Assembly (NCBI GenBank): GCA_030568195.1
Contig: JAJLTO010000012.1
Span: 62,001 to 126,000, forward strand
Source: Dipodascopsis uninucleata var. uninucleata
Taxonomy: Eukaryota; Ascomycota; Lipomycetes; Lipomycetales; Lipomycetaceae
DNA: 64,000 nucleotides
Direction of reading: 5' to 3'
The stretch's first letter is position 1. The number at the start of each line of letters is the position of its first letter. Shown here one piece after another: positions 21,986 to 33,323 of the stretch. Both the position numbers and the translations under genes were made by a program. The notes below the pieces were generated by a model. It worked only from the letters and a program-made list of their open reading frames with translations. It made no database searches and had not been told where the DNA came from.

Positions 21986-24294
21986 TCAGATGAAGCATCT
22001 GTCGTCAGGCAATCTGATATCATCCTCAGTTGCTCTAGTGGTACACGAAGGAAGACGCTGATAACCAGGATGATAGTCAGCCAGCATATTTTTAAGTAGC
22101 TTTCTTAATTTTCTACTGTTAGCAGCTGTTTTTTCGTCATAGCTTCTGATGGTTCTCATACTGCGAAATCCATCACCATTATTTAGTGTGTGATTTTCTG
22201 GTTTCTTCTGAAACCGCAATTTTTGACGTGGATGCCGCTGTCTGTAAGTATCCAAGGTTGTCTTGGTGTTTTGGATTATATAGGATGGAGATCCATGGTT
22301 TTCTCTTGTATCCAAAGCTTCTGGTGTCAGTGGCAAGTGTGGGGCAAGTAATGGAGTGATAAGTCTTACTGAGGACGATAGCATTCCTGTCGTGGAAGAC
22401 AATGTGTCGGAGATCAGTAATCGCTGAGGTTTATAGAAGATGAGGATAGGGAATCTAGCTCGTACGTACTGCCCGATATATGAACCAGCAAAGACATCTA
22501 TGAAATAGCTTACTTTGAAGGCGTTACAGTTTATTGTGACTGCACATGCGGGAAGCTGGATTGCTGCCGTATAAGCCGCTTCCTGACCAGTCATCACCTG
22601 AGGCCAACCGTCTCTTGATGCCTTAAAAGTTGATTTTGCGATAACGTGCTCCTCCGTATGAGATGTGTCATGCTTACTGGACTCTGCTCCTAAAAGGTAC
22701 TTTATACTGCAAACTACTTTCAACTTGATCTTGTTTATCGTTCTCTTGGATTCGTTGAGTAGTGAAGTTCGTAAGTAACAGTATTTGCCTGCTTCAAAGT
22801 AATCCTGACCTGTGGAGACACCTAACTTGACCAAGCCAGAACCTCCGAATAGAATTTTGTCCTCGACATAGGCATTGCGCGTCGTTTCTAGTGCAAGGCT
22901 GCGTGGAATTACCATTGCATTGAAGAACTTGATTTCCTCAGCTGTTCTGTGATGATATTCAATTCCATTTTCCTCGCGTGTACAGAGTATTGCTGCAAAC
23001 AACAGATATCGGACCTTTGCATGCGGCGTATTGCAATATCCTGGTCCGAACGTTTTAGGGAGACATACATTAAAAGAAATTTCTGTCTTTGGCTCCACCA
23101 AACCAATGATATCTGTTTTGACTAAGAGTTTTCTAGAATCGACTATTATTGGAAGATGATTGCTGATTTGTTCTGTACATATCATTGAAACCTCTATTCT
23201 TGTGATTTTCAGATCTTCGATAAATTTCTTACTAGATAGCCTTGAAATCAAATTATTAGAAGGTCCTTTGCCTCTAACAGCTATCTCGCCACTTAGCGTG
23301 GATTCACCGAGATAGTTGCAGTCAGCGTTCACCAGAAGTTTGAGGTTTATGTCGTTGCTTCCGGCTTCTTTCCGTTTGATGTATTCACTGGCCAAGAAAG
23401 TGTCTAATTTGCTGGTCTCTGGAAGGTTATCTGAATTCGCAAGTAAAGTTGCGATAGTGTTCATTGGCTGCATGGGAAGTATTTGTTCTTGGTTAACTGG
23501 CAAGTCTAGTATATGCGAAACTTGACTGCGATTACCTCGACGGATTTTGTGGGTATTTAGTAGCTGACCGGCTACAGTTGGAGCAGGCGACTCATTGAGT
23601 ACGATTTCTGAGACCGACTGACTCATCTCAAACGGCACTGCAATTGTGGCATTAATTGTATTGGCCTTTATATCGAATCCATTAGTTGATAAAAGAGCTT
23701 GTGCTTCTTCAGGATGGAGTTGATTGGCCATCAAAAGGGGAATATAGCAATCAGGATCTCTGTTCTCTTTGTCGGATTCGCTGTCTAGCAAATCACTATC
23801 ACTATTAATGATCTTTTCATTTATTTCTTCGTCTTCTGGTATGGCACTAGATGATTTCAGGTACTATAGAAGAATGTTAAGTTAATGAGCATACAGATTT
23901 CAGCTTCATTTTCATATCATTGACTTACATCTGACATTGCAGCTAAAGTCTCTGGTGATTCACCAGGCTTTTGAACGTTGGCTATATCTGCCTTGGACCT
24001 CATGTATTTGCCAGTATTCTCTGTTTTGCCTGAGGCGTTGATATTGAGCTTAGACAAGTTGATCAAGTTGCCAAATGTTCGTTCGTTATTTTCTGCTTTA
24101 AAGTTATATTCGCTTTCCAGCGATGGGAGCAGTGGAGCACTTTCTAAATCTACCAATTCACTCTCAATGGAACTGCTCACAAATCCTCGGTAGTCATAAT
24201 CTCTCCTATATGCTGGATAGTTATATGATTTACCAGGACGTGAATTAGATGCTGCCATCTTGGCAAGTAGTGTGGCCCTGTCGATAGCTCTCAA
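21986..24294 (-). CDS. Arrestin-fold protein (alpha-arrestin-like trafficking adaptor)
   Basis: Two exons on the minus strand, 23929-24294 and 21986-23863, joined in phase 0 across a 66-nt intron (GTAAGT...CTATAG), giving 747 residues. The N-terminal 250 residues are polar and Ser/Glu-rich. An arrestin N-like sandwich starts near 300 (LLVNADCNYLGESTLSGEI) and an arrestin C-like domain follows (GLVKLGVSTGQDYFEAGKY, then RTINKIKLKVVCSIKYLL), ending with ARFPILIFY. Fungal alpha-arrestins recruit Rsp5/Nedd4 ubiquitin ligase to plasma-membrane transporters. I see no clear PPxY motif in the parts I read. It could equally be a Spo23/Bul-like or uncharacterised arrestin relative, so no symbol is given. 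Confidence 0.75.
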
Positions 24295-25060
24295 ATGATT
24301 CGTTCGCGCAGTATACTAAATGTTGAGATAAAGTGCAACAGTACTTCCACGTATCGTTCGATTTGTCTGTTGGTTATAGAGGACTTGCTTGTCAAATTCG
24401 CTAATCTACAAGCTCACACTACACCAGACTCTTAATGTAGACTTAAATGGTCAATCCGTGCTCAATAATGTACTAAAACCTAGTAGACTGGATGTTGAAC
24501 AATATCTACAATCGATTATACGACGCAACTAGCAGCATTGTAATAATTAAATGAATTGAAATAACTATCTTCAACATAGCAGATTTCAGGCACATATCAC
24601 TTTTATGTGATTATCGGTGTTTTATATGCATCCATATACTATCTATTATTCCATGGTATTACCGCTTGATTTGAAATCTGCCCTCGCGAACACTTGTATC
24701 GCTTCTCCCAGCCGCAATCTGTGCGGCATCACCTGACATCATGTAGTAACTGCATCGAAGTCATGGTACGAAGATGACTAACTTTAATATATCAGATGAC
24801 TCAGTGAATCTCTAAGGCTCGCTCACAATACTTCAATTCTCATACTGGGTAATCGGAAAATTATTATAGACGTGCGCTAAAGCTTCAGTGACGACTGTAA
24901 TGGATTCTGCTAGTTCCCGCTAAGCGTGTGAATTTTTTTTTTTACTGAATATTTTGTGCGAACTCCCAAATGTACGGTTACCCGGATATGTTGGTTATAA
25001 AAAAAAAATTTTTACTTCCTCTGGTTAACTCCATATGTTCACTGGTTATTCACATGAGGA
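24295..25060. promoter_or_regulatory. Divergent promoter region of the arrestin-like gene and MRD1
   Basis: 766 bp. The MRD1-proximal side contains AAAAATTTTT at 25004-25013, 48 bp before the ATG, and a T tract near 24937. This resembles the RRPE element (TGAAAAATTTT) of yeast ribosome-biogenesis promoters. No gene or RNA is seen. Confidence 0.45.
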
Positions 25061-27710
25061 ATGTCGAGAATCATTGTAAAAAACCTTCCGGAAGGATTAA
25101 CTGATGAGAAACTGAAGGGTCACTTTTCCCAACATGGGGGTATTATCACAGATTGTAAACTGATGAAGACGCGAAGTGGGAAGTCTCGCAGATTCGCCTT
25201 CATTGGCTATCGCAGTGTAGATGATGCTAAGGAGGCAGTCAAGTATTTCAATAAAACTTTTATTGGAATGGCTAGATTAGATGTTGATATTGCAAAGACA
25301 TTTATTGATGCTTCAATAGCAGTTCCTTCGCGTCTAGAGAAGCGAATATTCATAGAATCTGGTGGTCAATCAAAGAGACAGCGAATAGAAGATAGCAGTG
25401 ATAAGCCGGTAGAAAATACTCGGCTAGCAGAATACTTGGATGCTATGAAGTCTAGGACTAATGAAAGATCATGGGAGAACGAATCTTTCTCTTTAGCTGG
25501 CCCAGACTCTATCTCGTTGTCCGAGAAGCCTGAAATGGATACTAGTACTTCTGTAGATGATACGCATTTTGACAGCCGACCTATAAAAAGAGCTGCTACA
25601 GAGTCTGGTGCTCTGAACGAGAATTCTTCGAGTGAAATTTCTGAAGCTAATAGCAATAACGAGGCTAGTTTGGCTCCCGTCTTACGTGACACATCTTCTA
25701 TGACAGATGAAGAATGGATGTTGGCGAGAAGGAAACGAATTGTGGATGAAAATACTGAGGAACAAGAAATATCTGTAGTTGATTCTTCTCTGGATGCCGA
25801 TGTTCTGGCTGCATCTCAAGAGTCAAATCACAGTCTAGAAGAGGTAGAGCAAGTCGTCAATGATATTTCAGAGACTGAAAAAAATTGTGCTATTATACGA
25901 TCTACAAAACGTTTGTTTCTTCGAAACCTTTCGTTTATATGTTCAGAAGATGATCTTAGAGAATTGTTCTCTCCTTTCGGTACACTTGAAGAAGTAAGTT
26001 TAAATATAGTATTCTACCGTATAGAAATTGTTTCCGTTTAAATGATGAATATTTTAGATAGGGACAACTGAATGCTTTGCATCTGTTGATTACATATAAC
26101 CAAGATAGTAGAAATATCTGACCTATTGGAAACAGTTTCTGAGATATGGAATTCTCTATAGTTTAAAGTTGTATAACTAACTTCAGTCATAGGTTCATAT
26201 CCCTCTAGACTCGGTCACTCATAATTCTAAAGGTATAGCGTATGTTCTATTTGAAAATGGCTCTGGGGCCGAAAGATCATATCTAGAACTTGACAAGCAA
26301 TCTTTTCAAGGTCGGTTGCTCCATATTCTTCCCGGACAACCTAAGAGAAAGTATGAAATTGATGAACTCGAACTTGCTAAGCTTCCTCTGAAGAAGCAAA
26401 ATGAGATTCGTCGTAAGATTGCTGCTGCTAGGAGTCAGTTCTCATGGAATAGTTTGTATATGAACGCTGATACTGTTGTTGAATCATTGGCGCAGAAGAT
26501 GGGTGTCAGTAAATCGGCCCTTTTAGATCCCGAGTCAACTGATGCTGCTGTCAGGCAAGCTTTGGCTGAGGCCCATGCTATTGATGATGCAAAGACATAC
26601 TTTGAATCAGTTGGCGTTAATCTCAAAGCTTTTTCGGATCCTAAGTCAGCTCGCAGTGATACTATTATTCTTGCCAAAAATTTTCCATTTGAGACGAAAG
26701 TGGACGAACTGAGATCTATGTTTGAACAATATGGAGAAGTCAGTAGAGTCTTTATTCCTCCTAGTAATACGATTGCTGTGATTGAGATGGCACATGCTCC
26801 TGACGCCAGAACTGCATTTGCCAAGCTAGCTTACAGGCGCATGAAGAACTCGGTCTTGTACTTGGAGAAGGCACCGAAGGATTTGATTACGTCGACTAAT
26901 ATTGAAGCTGCAAGTGCGAAGTCCTTAGCGACAGGAGTCAGAGATCCAAAGGCATCAGCACAGGATATCATTGATATTGGTAAAGATGATGATAGCGATG
27001 TTGAATCAGCGCTGCCTACAACCAGCTTATTCGTGAAGAATCTTAATTTCAAGACTCAAAACTCGGATCTTGCGTCTGCTTTCCAACCTTTACAGGATTT
27101 TGTTCGCGCTGAAGTTAAGATGAAAAAGGATCCTAAGCATCCAGGTCAGCTGCTGAGTATGGGCTTTGGATTCGTAGAATTCAGATCTAGAGTAGCGGCC
27201 GAAATAGCAATGAAGACAATGAACGAGTTCATTCTTGATGGCCATAAATTACAAATCAAATTGTCGACGAGAGGATCAGATCAAACGCCTAGTGTCGCAA
27301 CTGCCAAAACATCAAGATCCGTACCTAAGACTAAGATTATTGTTAAAAACCTGCCTTTCGAAGCGACTAAGCGAGATATTCGACAATTACTTGGTGCGTT
27401 TGGTCAGTTGCGCACTGTACGATTACCAAAGAAGTTTGACAACACGATTCGAGGTTTCGCATTTGCGGAATTTATTTCTGCGAAGGAAGCTGAGAACGCG
27501 ATGGCCTCATTGGAGGGTGTTCATTTACTGGGCAGGCGACTCGTTCTACAATATGCTAGCTCTGATGCTATATCGGCTGAAGAGGAAATCGAAAAAATGC
27601 GTGGTAAAGTCCAGAGGCAGGTGGCAACCGAAAGTGCCTCACAACATAGAATATCTGGAAAGCGCAAGTTTGACTTGGAAGGAAATAATTTGGATGAGGA
27701 AGAAGAGTAG
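25061..27710 (+). CDS. MRD1: Mrd1, multiple-RRM protein for 18S rRNA processing
   Basis: Two exons, 25061-25993 and 26193-27710, joined in phase 0 (donor GTAAGT, branch ACTAAC, acceptor CATAG), giving 816 residues; S. cerevisiae Mrd1 has 887. Mrd1 binds pre-rRNA in the small-subunit processome and is needed for early 35S cleavages. The five RRMs expected for the family can be placed: 2-78 (SRIIVKNLPEGL), about 300-380 (RLFLRNLSFICSEDDL, spanning the intron), about 466-540 (TIILAKNFPFET), about 588-670 (SLFVKNLNFKT) and about 692-770 (KIIVKNLPFEAT). Linkers are acidic and Ser-rich. The RRM2-RRM3 linker has the conserved KLPLKKQNEIRRK segment. The 199-nt intron interrupts RRM2 after FGTLEE. Confidence 0.95.
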
Positions 27711-28050
27711 ACAAAACTGAATAATATCAGAGGTAGTTTATGCATATGGCGTTTTTATTACATTTTGTGGTACTTTAAAAGTTATATTGGATGGTTCTGA
27801 AATCTTTAATCGTGATCTATATCTAATAGATTTTACAATAATGATACACTAATTGTTATATACAATGGCCCACATTCGTAATAGTCACACGCGCCTATAT
27901 CTCGTCTGTTAAAATATGATCTACAATAATAGTTGTAGATATGACTGATGCTGTTTAATATTATCATGCCCCCGATTTTGTCATGTGCTCTTTCGAACTA
28001 AATTTAATTAGCGTAAGTGTTGTTTTCGATATATGCTCGAGAGAAATATT

Positions 28051-29100
28051 TTAGTATCGACGTCGACCTCGACTTCGTGACCATCGTTCACTATCTCGGT
28101 CACGATCTGTTCCTGGTCTTCGGTCTTGAGATCGTGATCGTCGCGGGCGGTTGGAAGAGACTCTCTCCTGGAGATCTTTATAAATTGAGCGCATTTGAGC
28201 GTAACCTAGGTGCATCTAAACAACGAAATACTATGTTAGATATTAATAGTACTGAAAACGATAGAAACAATAGTAAAATAATATATAAGCTACACATGCC
28301 TTTCCACCAAAATGGTCTGCGAGTCGACGGTCGTTATCTAATCTTGAAAGATATGCACCACAAACATCGCATACTTGTAGTTTCTGATGACCAGATGGTC
28401 CAACATTGTCAGACATATTTTTAAGCTCTCGCTCTTTTGCTTCTCGATCATGTAAAAGGATTTTGACATCGTGATATTCTTGCAGTGCGCGGCTTATAGC
28501 ACCATATTCACCCAAGACTGTTATTTCGTCCATATATATATCTATCTTATCATTTAATTCGTCTATGTCTTTGATCTATAATTTGGAAACAGTTAATGCC
28601 GTGAAATAAAATCGTCTCAAAATTTTACACCTACCAGAGCATTCGTCTGGGCTATCTCTTCTGGGGTTCGTTCAAGGCGCCTCTGTGCAGCATCAATTCT
28701 TCGATTGCAATCAAGAACATATTTCTCGACGTCCCGCAAGTAATCCAACTCAAAATTACTGAAGTCTCTGCCTTTTTCCTTTTCGCGTAAATATTCAGCC
28801 TTCTGACTTTCGGAATGAATCTTTGGACAAGGACCCAGATCTTGTTTGGTATTTGTAAATAGGTCATGGGGACAAGTACCGACAAGATAACTTTTGCAAA
28901 CACGAGCATCTGACAGAGGTATTTCTTGCCGTTTCGCGCCTTTACCGGCAAGTGCTTCGGCACCCATAAGTTGCTATTCAATAAAATCAACCATGTCAGT
29001 CATTCATATACACAAAGTATAACTAGCGCAGTAAATCTATTAGAGAAAGGTTGATTCAGCGATTGCTTACCTCTAGGAGCTTTCTCTGCTCAGCTGCCAT
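28051..29100 (-). CDS. LUC7: Luc7, U1 snRNP component
   Basis: Four exons on the minus strand: 29071-29100, 28635-28973, 28300-28575 and 28051-28215. All junctions are phase 0, giving 269 residues (S. cerevisiae 261). Luc7 stabilises U1 snRNP on the 5' splice site. Visible are the N-terminal MAAEQRKLLEQLMG, a CCCH zinc finger (VCKSYLVGTCPHDLF, then GPCPKIH), a long coiled coil (about 75-175), and a second C2H2 finger (VCDVCGAYLSRLDNDRRLADHFGGK, joined to MHLGYAQMR). The tail has RS/RD-type repeats as in metazoan LUC7L. Intron 3 (28216-28299) has the donor AAG|GCATGT, a GC-AG intron, and it splits the second finger just before its last histidine. No GT alternative keeps the MHLGY motif in frame. 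Confidence 0.93.
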
Positions 29101-29800
29101 CTTTTCAAATGTTATAATCTGATAATAAACTATCAAAAAGATGAAAGTGGTGCTCGTGGGTTTTAAACCTAAGGACTCTGAAGCTTTCTCTCAGCAGCAC
29201 AGGAGTATAGACAAAAGAGAGAGATATAATCGATTTTTTATTATAAACAGCGAAAGAGCTGATTGGTTTGATATTTAGATAATAAAAATACAATTAGTTT
29301 ATCGATACAGCTACTGAGGTTCCTTGTTTATGAAATATTTATGTCAACTGCGTTGATAAAAAATTCCATAGAAATAAGTAGACGAAGAAAATCTTCAATA
29401 TTAATTTTGGGAGTTGACTGCTCTGTGAAATACTTTTCAAGTGCTTGAATGATATTCCTCGAGAAACAACACTTTCTACAAAATAACATCAAAAAAAAAA
29501 AGGACTACAGATGATAATCACTATAAAAGTCATTAAATATATAAATTGGATATAAGAATACTAGAAGTTTTCTATGTTTAACGGTAAGATTAGTCAAAGA
29601 TGTTCTTCAATATGTTGATATAATCTTGCCTTAGATTATTAGTACTACTATAGATTAATAAATGGAAAAAAATATCATTATATTATGATTTATAAAATGT
29701 ATTATATGATATATAACATATAAGCGAACGATAGACATCTAAACCTGCACTATGATAAAATAAGAAATACTGATATTAAAAACCTAGAAAAAAGATCCAC
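29101..29800. other. Intergenic, AT-rich, no gene recognised
   Basis: 700 bp of very AT-rich sequence between the LUC7 start and the 3' end of the complex I gene. A 62-codon frame at 29105-29293 has no recognisable content. It contains the LUC7 promoter. Confidence 0.45.
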
Positions 29801-30605
29801 TTATCGGCTGCGATACCATAATCTTGTCATCTTCTGAAGTCTCATTTTCTTTTGTAACTGAAGGATACCGTACATGAGTGCCTCACTAGTTGGAGGGCAT
29901 CCCGGAACATAAACATCGACAGGAACGATTCTGTCACATCCACGAACGACCGAGTAAGAGTAGTGATAATATCCACCGCCATTTGCACATGAGCCCATAG
30001 AGATGACCCTAAAAAAATTTCAGTTAATTAAACATTCTACTTCTTTCGAAGATTCATTAAAAACAAAGCGGTAGTGATTTTAAAAGAGGTCACAGATAGC
30101 ACATAATATGTACTCCAGCTACAGGATTAACTCACCATCGAGGTTCTGGCATCTGATCGTAAACTTGACGTAAAGCTGGTGCCATCTTGTTTGTCAATGT
30201 ACCAGCGACAATCATAATATCAGACTGTCGTGGAGACGCTCGGAAAATGATACCAACACGATCTTGATCATATCGTGGACCAGATAAATGCATCATCTCG
30301 ACAGCACAACATGCCAATCCGAAAGTCATTGGCCAGAAAGAGCCCTGACGAGCCCAATTTGCGAATGCATCTAGTCCAGTCAAAACATAATCAGCAACAT
30401 TTTGCGGCTTTCTCTCAGAAGGAAGAGGATAGTCAGTAGGCAATTTCGATTTAACTACTGCAGGCGCCTGGGACTGATTCGACGTTGAAATCATGCGTAC
30501 ACATGTTGTTGCTGCTGGCTTTCCTGCTGTTACCGACGCCAATAAGAGACGTGACGCCGATGGAGCAACACCAGCTACTGATGACAAAACTGCTGGACTA
30601 ATCAT
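29801..30605 (-). CDS. Respiratory complex I PSST/NDUFS7 subunit (NUKM)
   Basis: Two exons on the minus strand, 30136-30605 and 29801-30008, with a 127-nt intron (GTGAGT...TTTTAG) after the second base of a Trp codon; 225 residues. The subunit carries iron-sulfur cluster N2, which passes electrons to ubiquinone. The tandem cysteines appear in [13 protein letters not shown], with the remaining ligands in [14 protein letters not shown] and [34 protein letters not shown] is the family signature. The first 40-45 residues (Ala, Ser, Arg, no acidic residues) look like a mitochondrial presequence. Its presence shows a proton-pumping complex I, which Saccharomycetaceae and Schizosaccharomyces lack. 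Confidence 0.97.
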
Positions 30606-30769
30606 GATTAATTAGCACTTTAATGCGTCCAATGCAAGTCAATAATTTTCGTTTCCAATGCGACCTTTTTAACGTCGCTAGCTTTCCTCGTCGTTACTAA
30701 CAGGAGAAAGGAAAATTTAGTCCTCAATACCAATTTTATTGGGTGTCTGTGGAGGACGTAAAGCTACTT

Positions 30770-31003
30770 TCATGGTATTTGATTGGCCAAATAACGCATT
30801 ACCCGAACCCTATATAAATGCTTCTGATGAATGTTACAGCTGCTGATAGAGAAAGGAAGCACTTACGGATAGGGGAGGACGACATAAATTACGAAATAAA
30901 CGGCGAAGGTATTCAATAAATATAGACACGATTTATATGCATAGTATGTGGTGAGTACGAAGTGAACGGAAAGCATACACAAACCGGAGAGCCGAGGAGC
31001 CAT
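30770..31003 (-). CDS. Candidate tiny membrane protein (hypothetical)
   Basis: Exons 30867-31003 and 30770-30809 on the minus strand, separated by a 57-nt intron with a perfect donor (CC|GTAAGT), a GTAAC branch-like site and a TATATAG acceptor. The predicted product has 58 residues and starts MAPRLSGLCMLSV, with two hydrophobic stretches. The frame is open further upstream as well, so more exons may precede it (possible acceptor at 31073, TCTACAG). The LPYP end of exon 1 recalls the LPxYP turn of the signal peptidase subunit Spc1, but similarity is too weak to name it. It sits between two complex I genes on the same strand. It may be a chance frame; the splice signals are the main support. 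Confidence 0.3.
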
Positions 31004-31312
31004 AACACTTGATAGAGTTATTGACGTCGGTTTGATATACTTAGCATTTCTACTCAATTCCTGTAGATCAAGCGCAAGATGAGGACTAATAAATAATATC
31101 TGCGATATCTTAATAAAATAGAGTCGGCTAATAAGTTCATGACAATTAGAAGGCAGTTTTAGCGGTCACCAAGCCGACAGAGCATCAGCCATAACGAATA
31201 CTACGAAGTATCAATGTACAAGAGTATAAGCCATTTATTGCAGTAGACGTCTAGAATACAAACACCTTTCAGAACATATGCGTCGATGTGTGATTAGTTG
31301 AATCATAGGAAC

Positions 31313-31996
31313 TTATTCAAAAATGGAGTCGCCTCGCTTCTTGCCCTCAAAATTGATCTTGCCCTGAAAGAAGGAACCGAAGTTAGTCAATCACACATCA
31401 AACTATCCAAGTTTTGCATGTTTGAAGTACATGTATAGTAACAACATACCTCAAATCTGTAGGCTGCCCATGTCAGAGCACCTGGAACGATAATCAAGAG
31501 ACCGACCGCGTGACGAATAGTCTTAGGGGTCCAGCGGAAGAACTTTTCGTATGACTCGCGCATAGCTGTAAAAAAATTCAATTAGTAACCACCGTTGCAT
31601 GCCCATATACTTATACTATGGACATATGGGTAATTACTCGATCAAACAATATACTTACTAAAATGGCGGTCAATCGCTGGGTCCCGTATAAGGGCTATAA
31701 GAAATGATGTCAGTTAATCAAGCCTATTCAAACATCTTTATGGTTCAAGCAATCAAAAGCCGAGTATAATTAGATTCTATCTTAGCGTTTAACAGATCGT
31801 GTCTTCAACAATAATCTAAGCTCTCGAACAGACAGGAACTAGAGACTATTTTGCTCATACTCCTTGATCATCGGACTCCGCCATAAACCGAGTACTTTCG
31901 AGACCATTGACAGAGAGTATTGACACAGGTAAACACAATAACAAGACACGAAAATAAGATATACGTACTAGTAGGTCCATGGTGTCCGCCAGCCAT
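31313..31996 (-). CDS. Complex I B15/NDUFB4-like accessory subunit
   Basis: Four exons on the minus strand: 31969-31996, 31659-31694, 31450-31565 and 31313-31363. All junctions keep frame and give 76 residues. The protein begins MAGGHHGPTTLIRDPAIDRH, continues with MRESYEKFFRWTPKTIRHA, a single membrane helix (GLLIIVPGALTWAAYRF), and ends GKKRGDSIFE. This is the layout of the fungal B15 subunit (Neurospora and Yarrowia NDUFB4 relatives), with the conserved FFRWTPxT and the GKRRGD tail. It belongs to the membrane arm of complex I. Donors are GTACGT, GTAAGT and GTATGT. The gene is highly fragmented by introns (275, 93 and 86 nt) for its size, so it is easily missed by frame-based prediction. 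Confidence 0.88.
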
Positions 31997-33323
31997 TGTA
32001 ATTGTAAGATAATGCAGTTGTATCTGTATATAATCCAAGTCGGTGTAGTATTCGACGTTCTTGTTCTCCGATGAGAGGTTTGGTAACAATTTTTACGACA
32101 ACGCTGGATGGACGAGAAGGACAGTGACAGAGATTATATACGTTACTGCATTTATGCCATGAAGTACAACGTTACATATATGTCATATATGCGGCTGCGT
32201 TGCGAACGTGATATGTGCTAGGGTTGCTGTTGTGTGGCAAACAATTCAGGGTGGTTTAAGAGTACCCACTTTGTCAGTTTAACTCCAGCTAAACCCTATT
32301 CACTTCCTTATCATTAACTACAGGCAATAGAAGCACATACCAGTAATATAGATCTACAATTGTCATGAACAAATCAAAAAATGAGATAATATATGACTAA
32401 TTTATAGATAGCAATCTCCTTATTAATTAGTCATCTTCTGACTTATCTTCAATCTCGGCTACAGAGCAGCGAAATACGGCAGCCGTTTAACAGCACTACA
32501 TGAAAATGGTGTTTTTGAATTTAAAAGCTATCTCCACTGATTACTTGCATTCAAAATATACAATACATCTCGGCAGCGTCTAGATATTGCAAATGACGAG
32601 GCTAATACTCGTGGTTTAAATAAGACTATTGTTGGACGAAGCTAAATGCCGTTTGTGAGGCCGTAATAGCGTAGTCCAGTTTGAATCAACGGATATCGCA
32701 TAAAGACGATGCCAGGCACGATATGAAATAGCTTTCGAATTAATAACGATACAGCTATCATTTATGGCACTAGTAGTGCTAATGACTCCTTGGGCAGGTA
32801 CAAAAAGGTTTAGAAGCATATGTACTATGGAAGCTTTATAAGGGATCTGAGGCGTCCAATACTTACGGAAGACTGCCCTTCTATCGTAGATAACTTGACA
32901 GCAATTGGCTGAAACATTTCATAATACAATGAGCTCAAAAACTATCCTGTCTAGCAACCGTATCCAATTGAGATTGCTAATAGTAGCGTGTGTATCTGTG
33001 TGTTTCGTATGTTAAGCGCTGTTGGGAGCTGATTATGGTAATTTCAATTTTGCTGACGAAAAATTAAGATTTTATCTAATCAGCACCGTACTGCTTGTTA
33101 TTGAGTTCGGATTGTCATATGCTGCTCAAACTTTCAAGAACATACGTGCAGTCGAGTAAAATATCTACACATATATATATATTTAGGCACTGACATATTA
33201 ATACATTTACATCCAGCCATCTTCTTCAATTTATCTATACATCACTATCCTCGATTAAATATTAATTTGGTCTTTTTATCGCAGAGGAGGCATTTTAGCA
33301 GGTAATCAGTTGTTTAACGAAAG
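31997..33323. other. Intergenic, possible unrecognised small spliced gene on the minus strand
   Basis: 1.3 kb between divergent genes. On the minus strand there is a clean donor (CTTCC|GTAAGTATT, 32861-32866) preceded by an open stretch behind a TTTCAG acceptor (about 32867-32908). About 400 bp downstream an acidic in-frame end (AEIEDKSEDD then stop) lies at 32427-32459. A 67-codon frame lies at 32616-32819. I could not join these into a protein I recognise. The rest is AT-rich promoter sequence. Confidence 0.3.
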
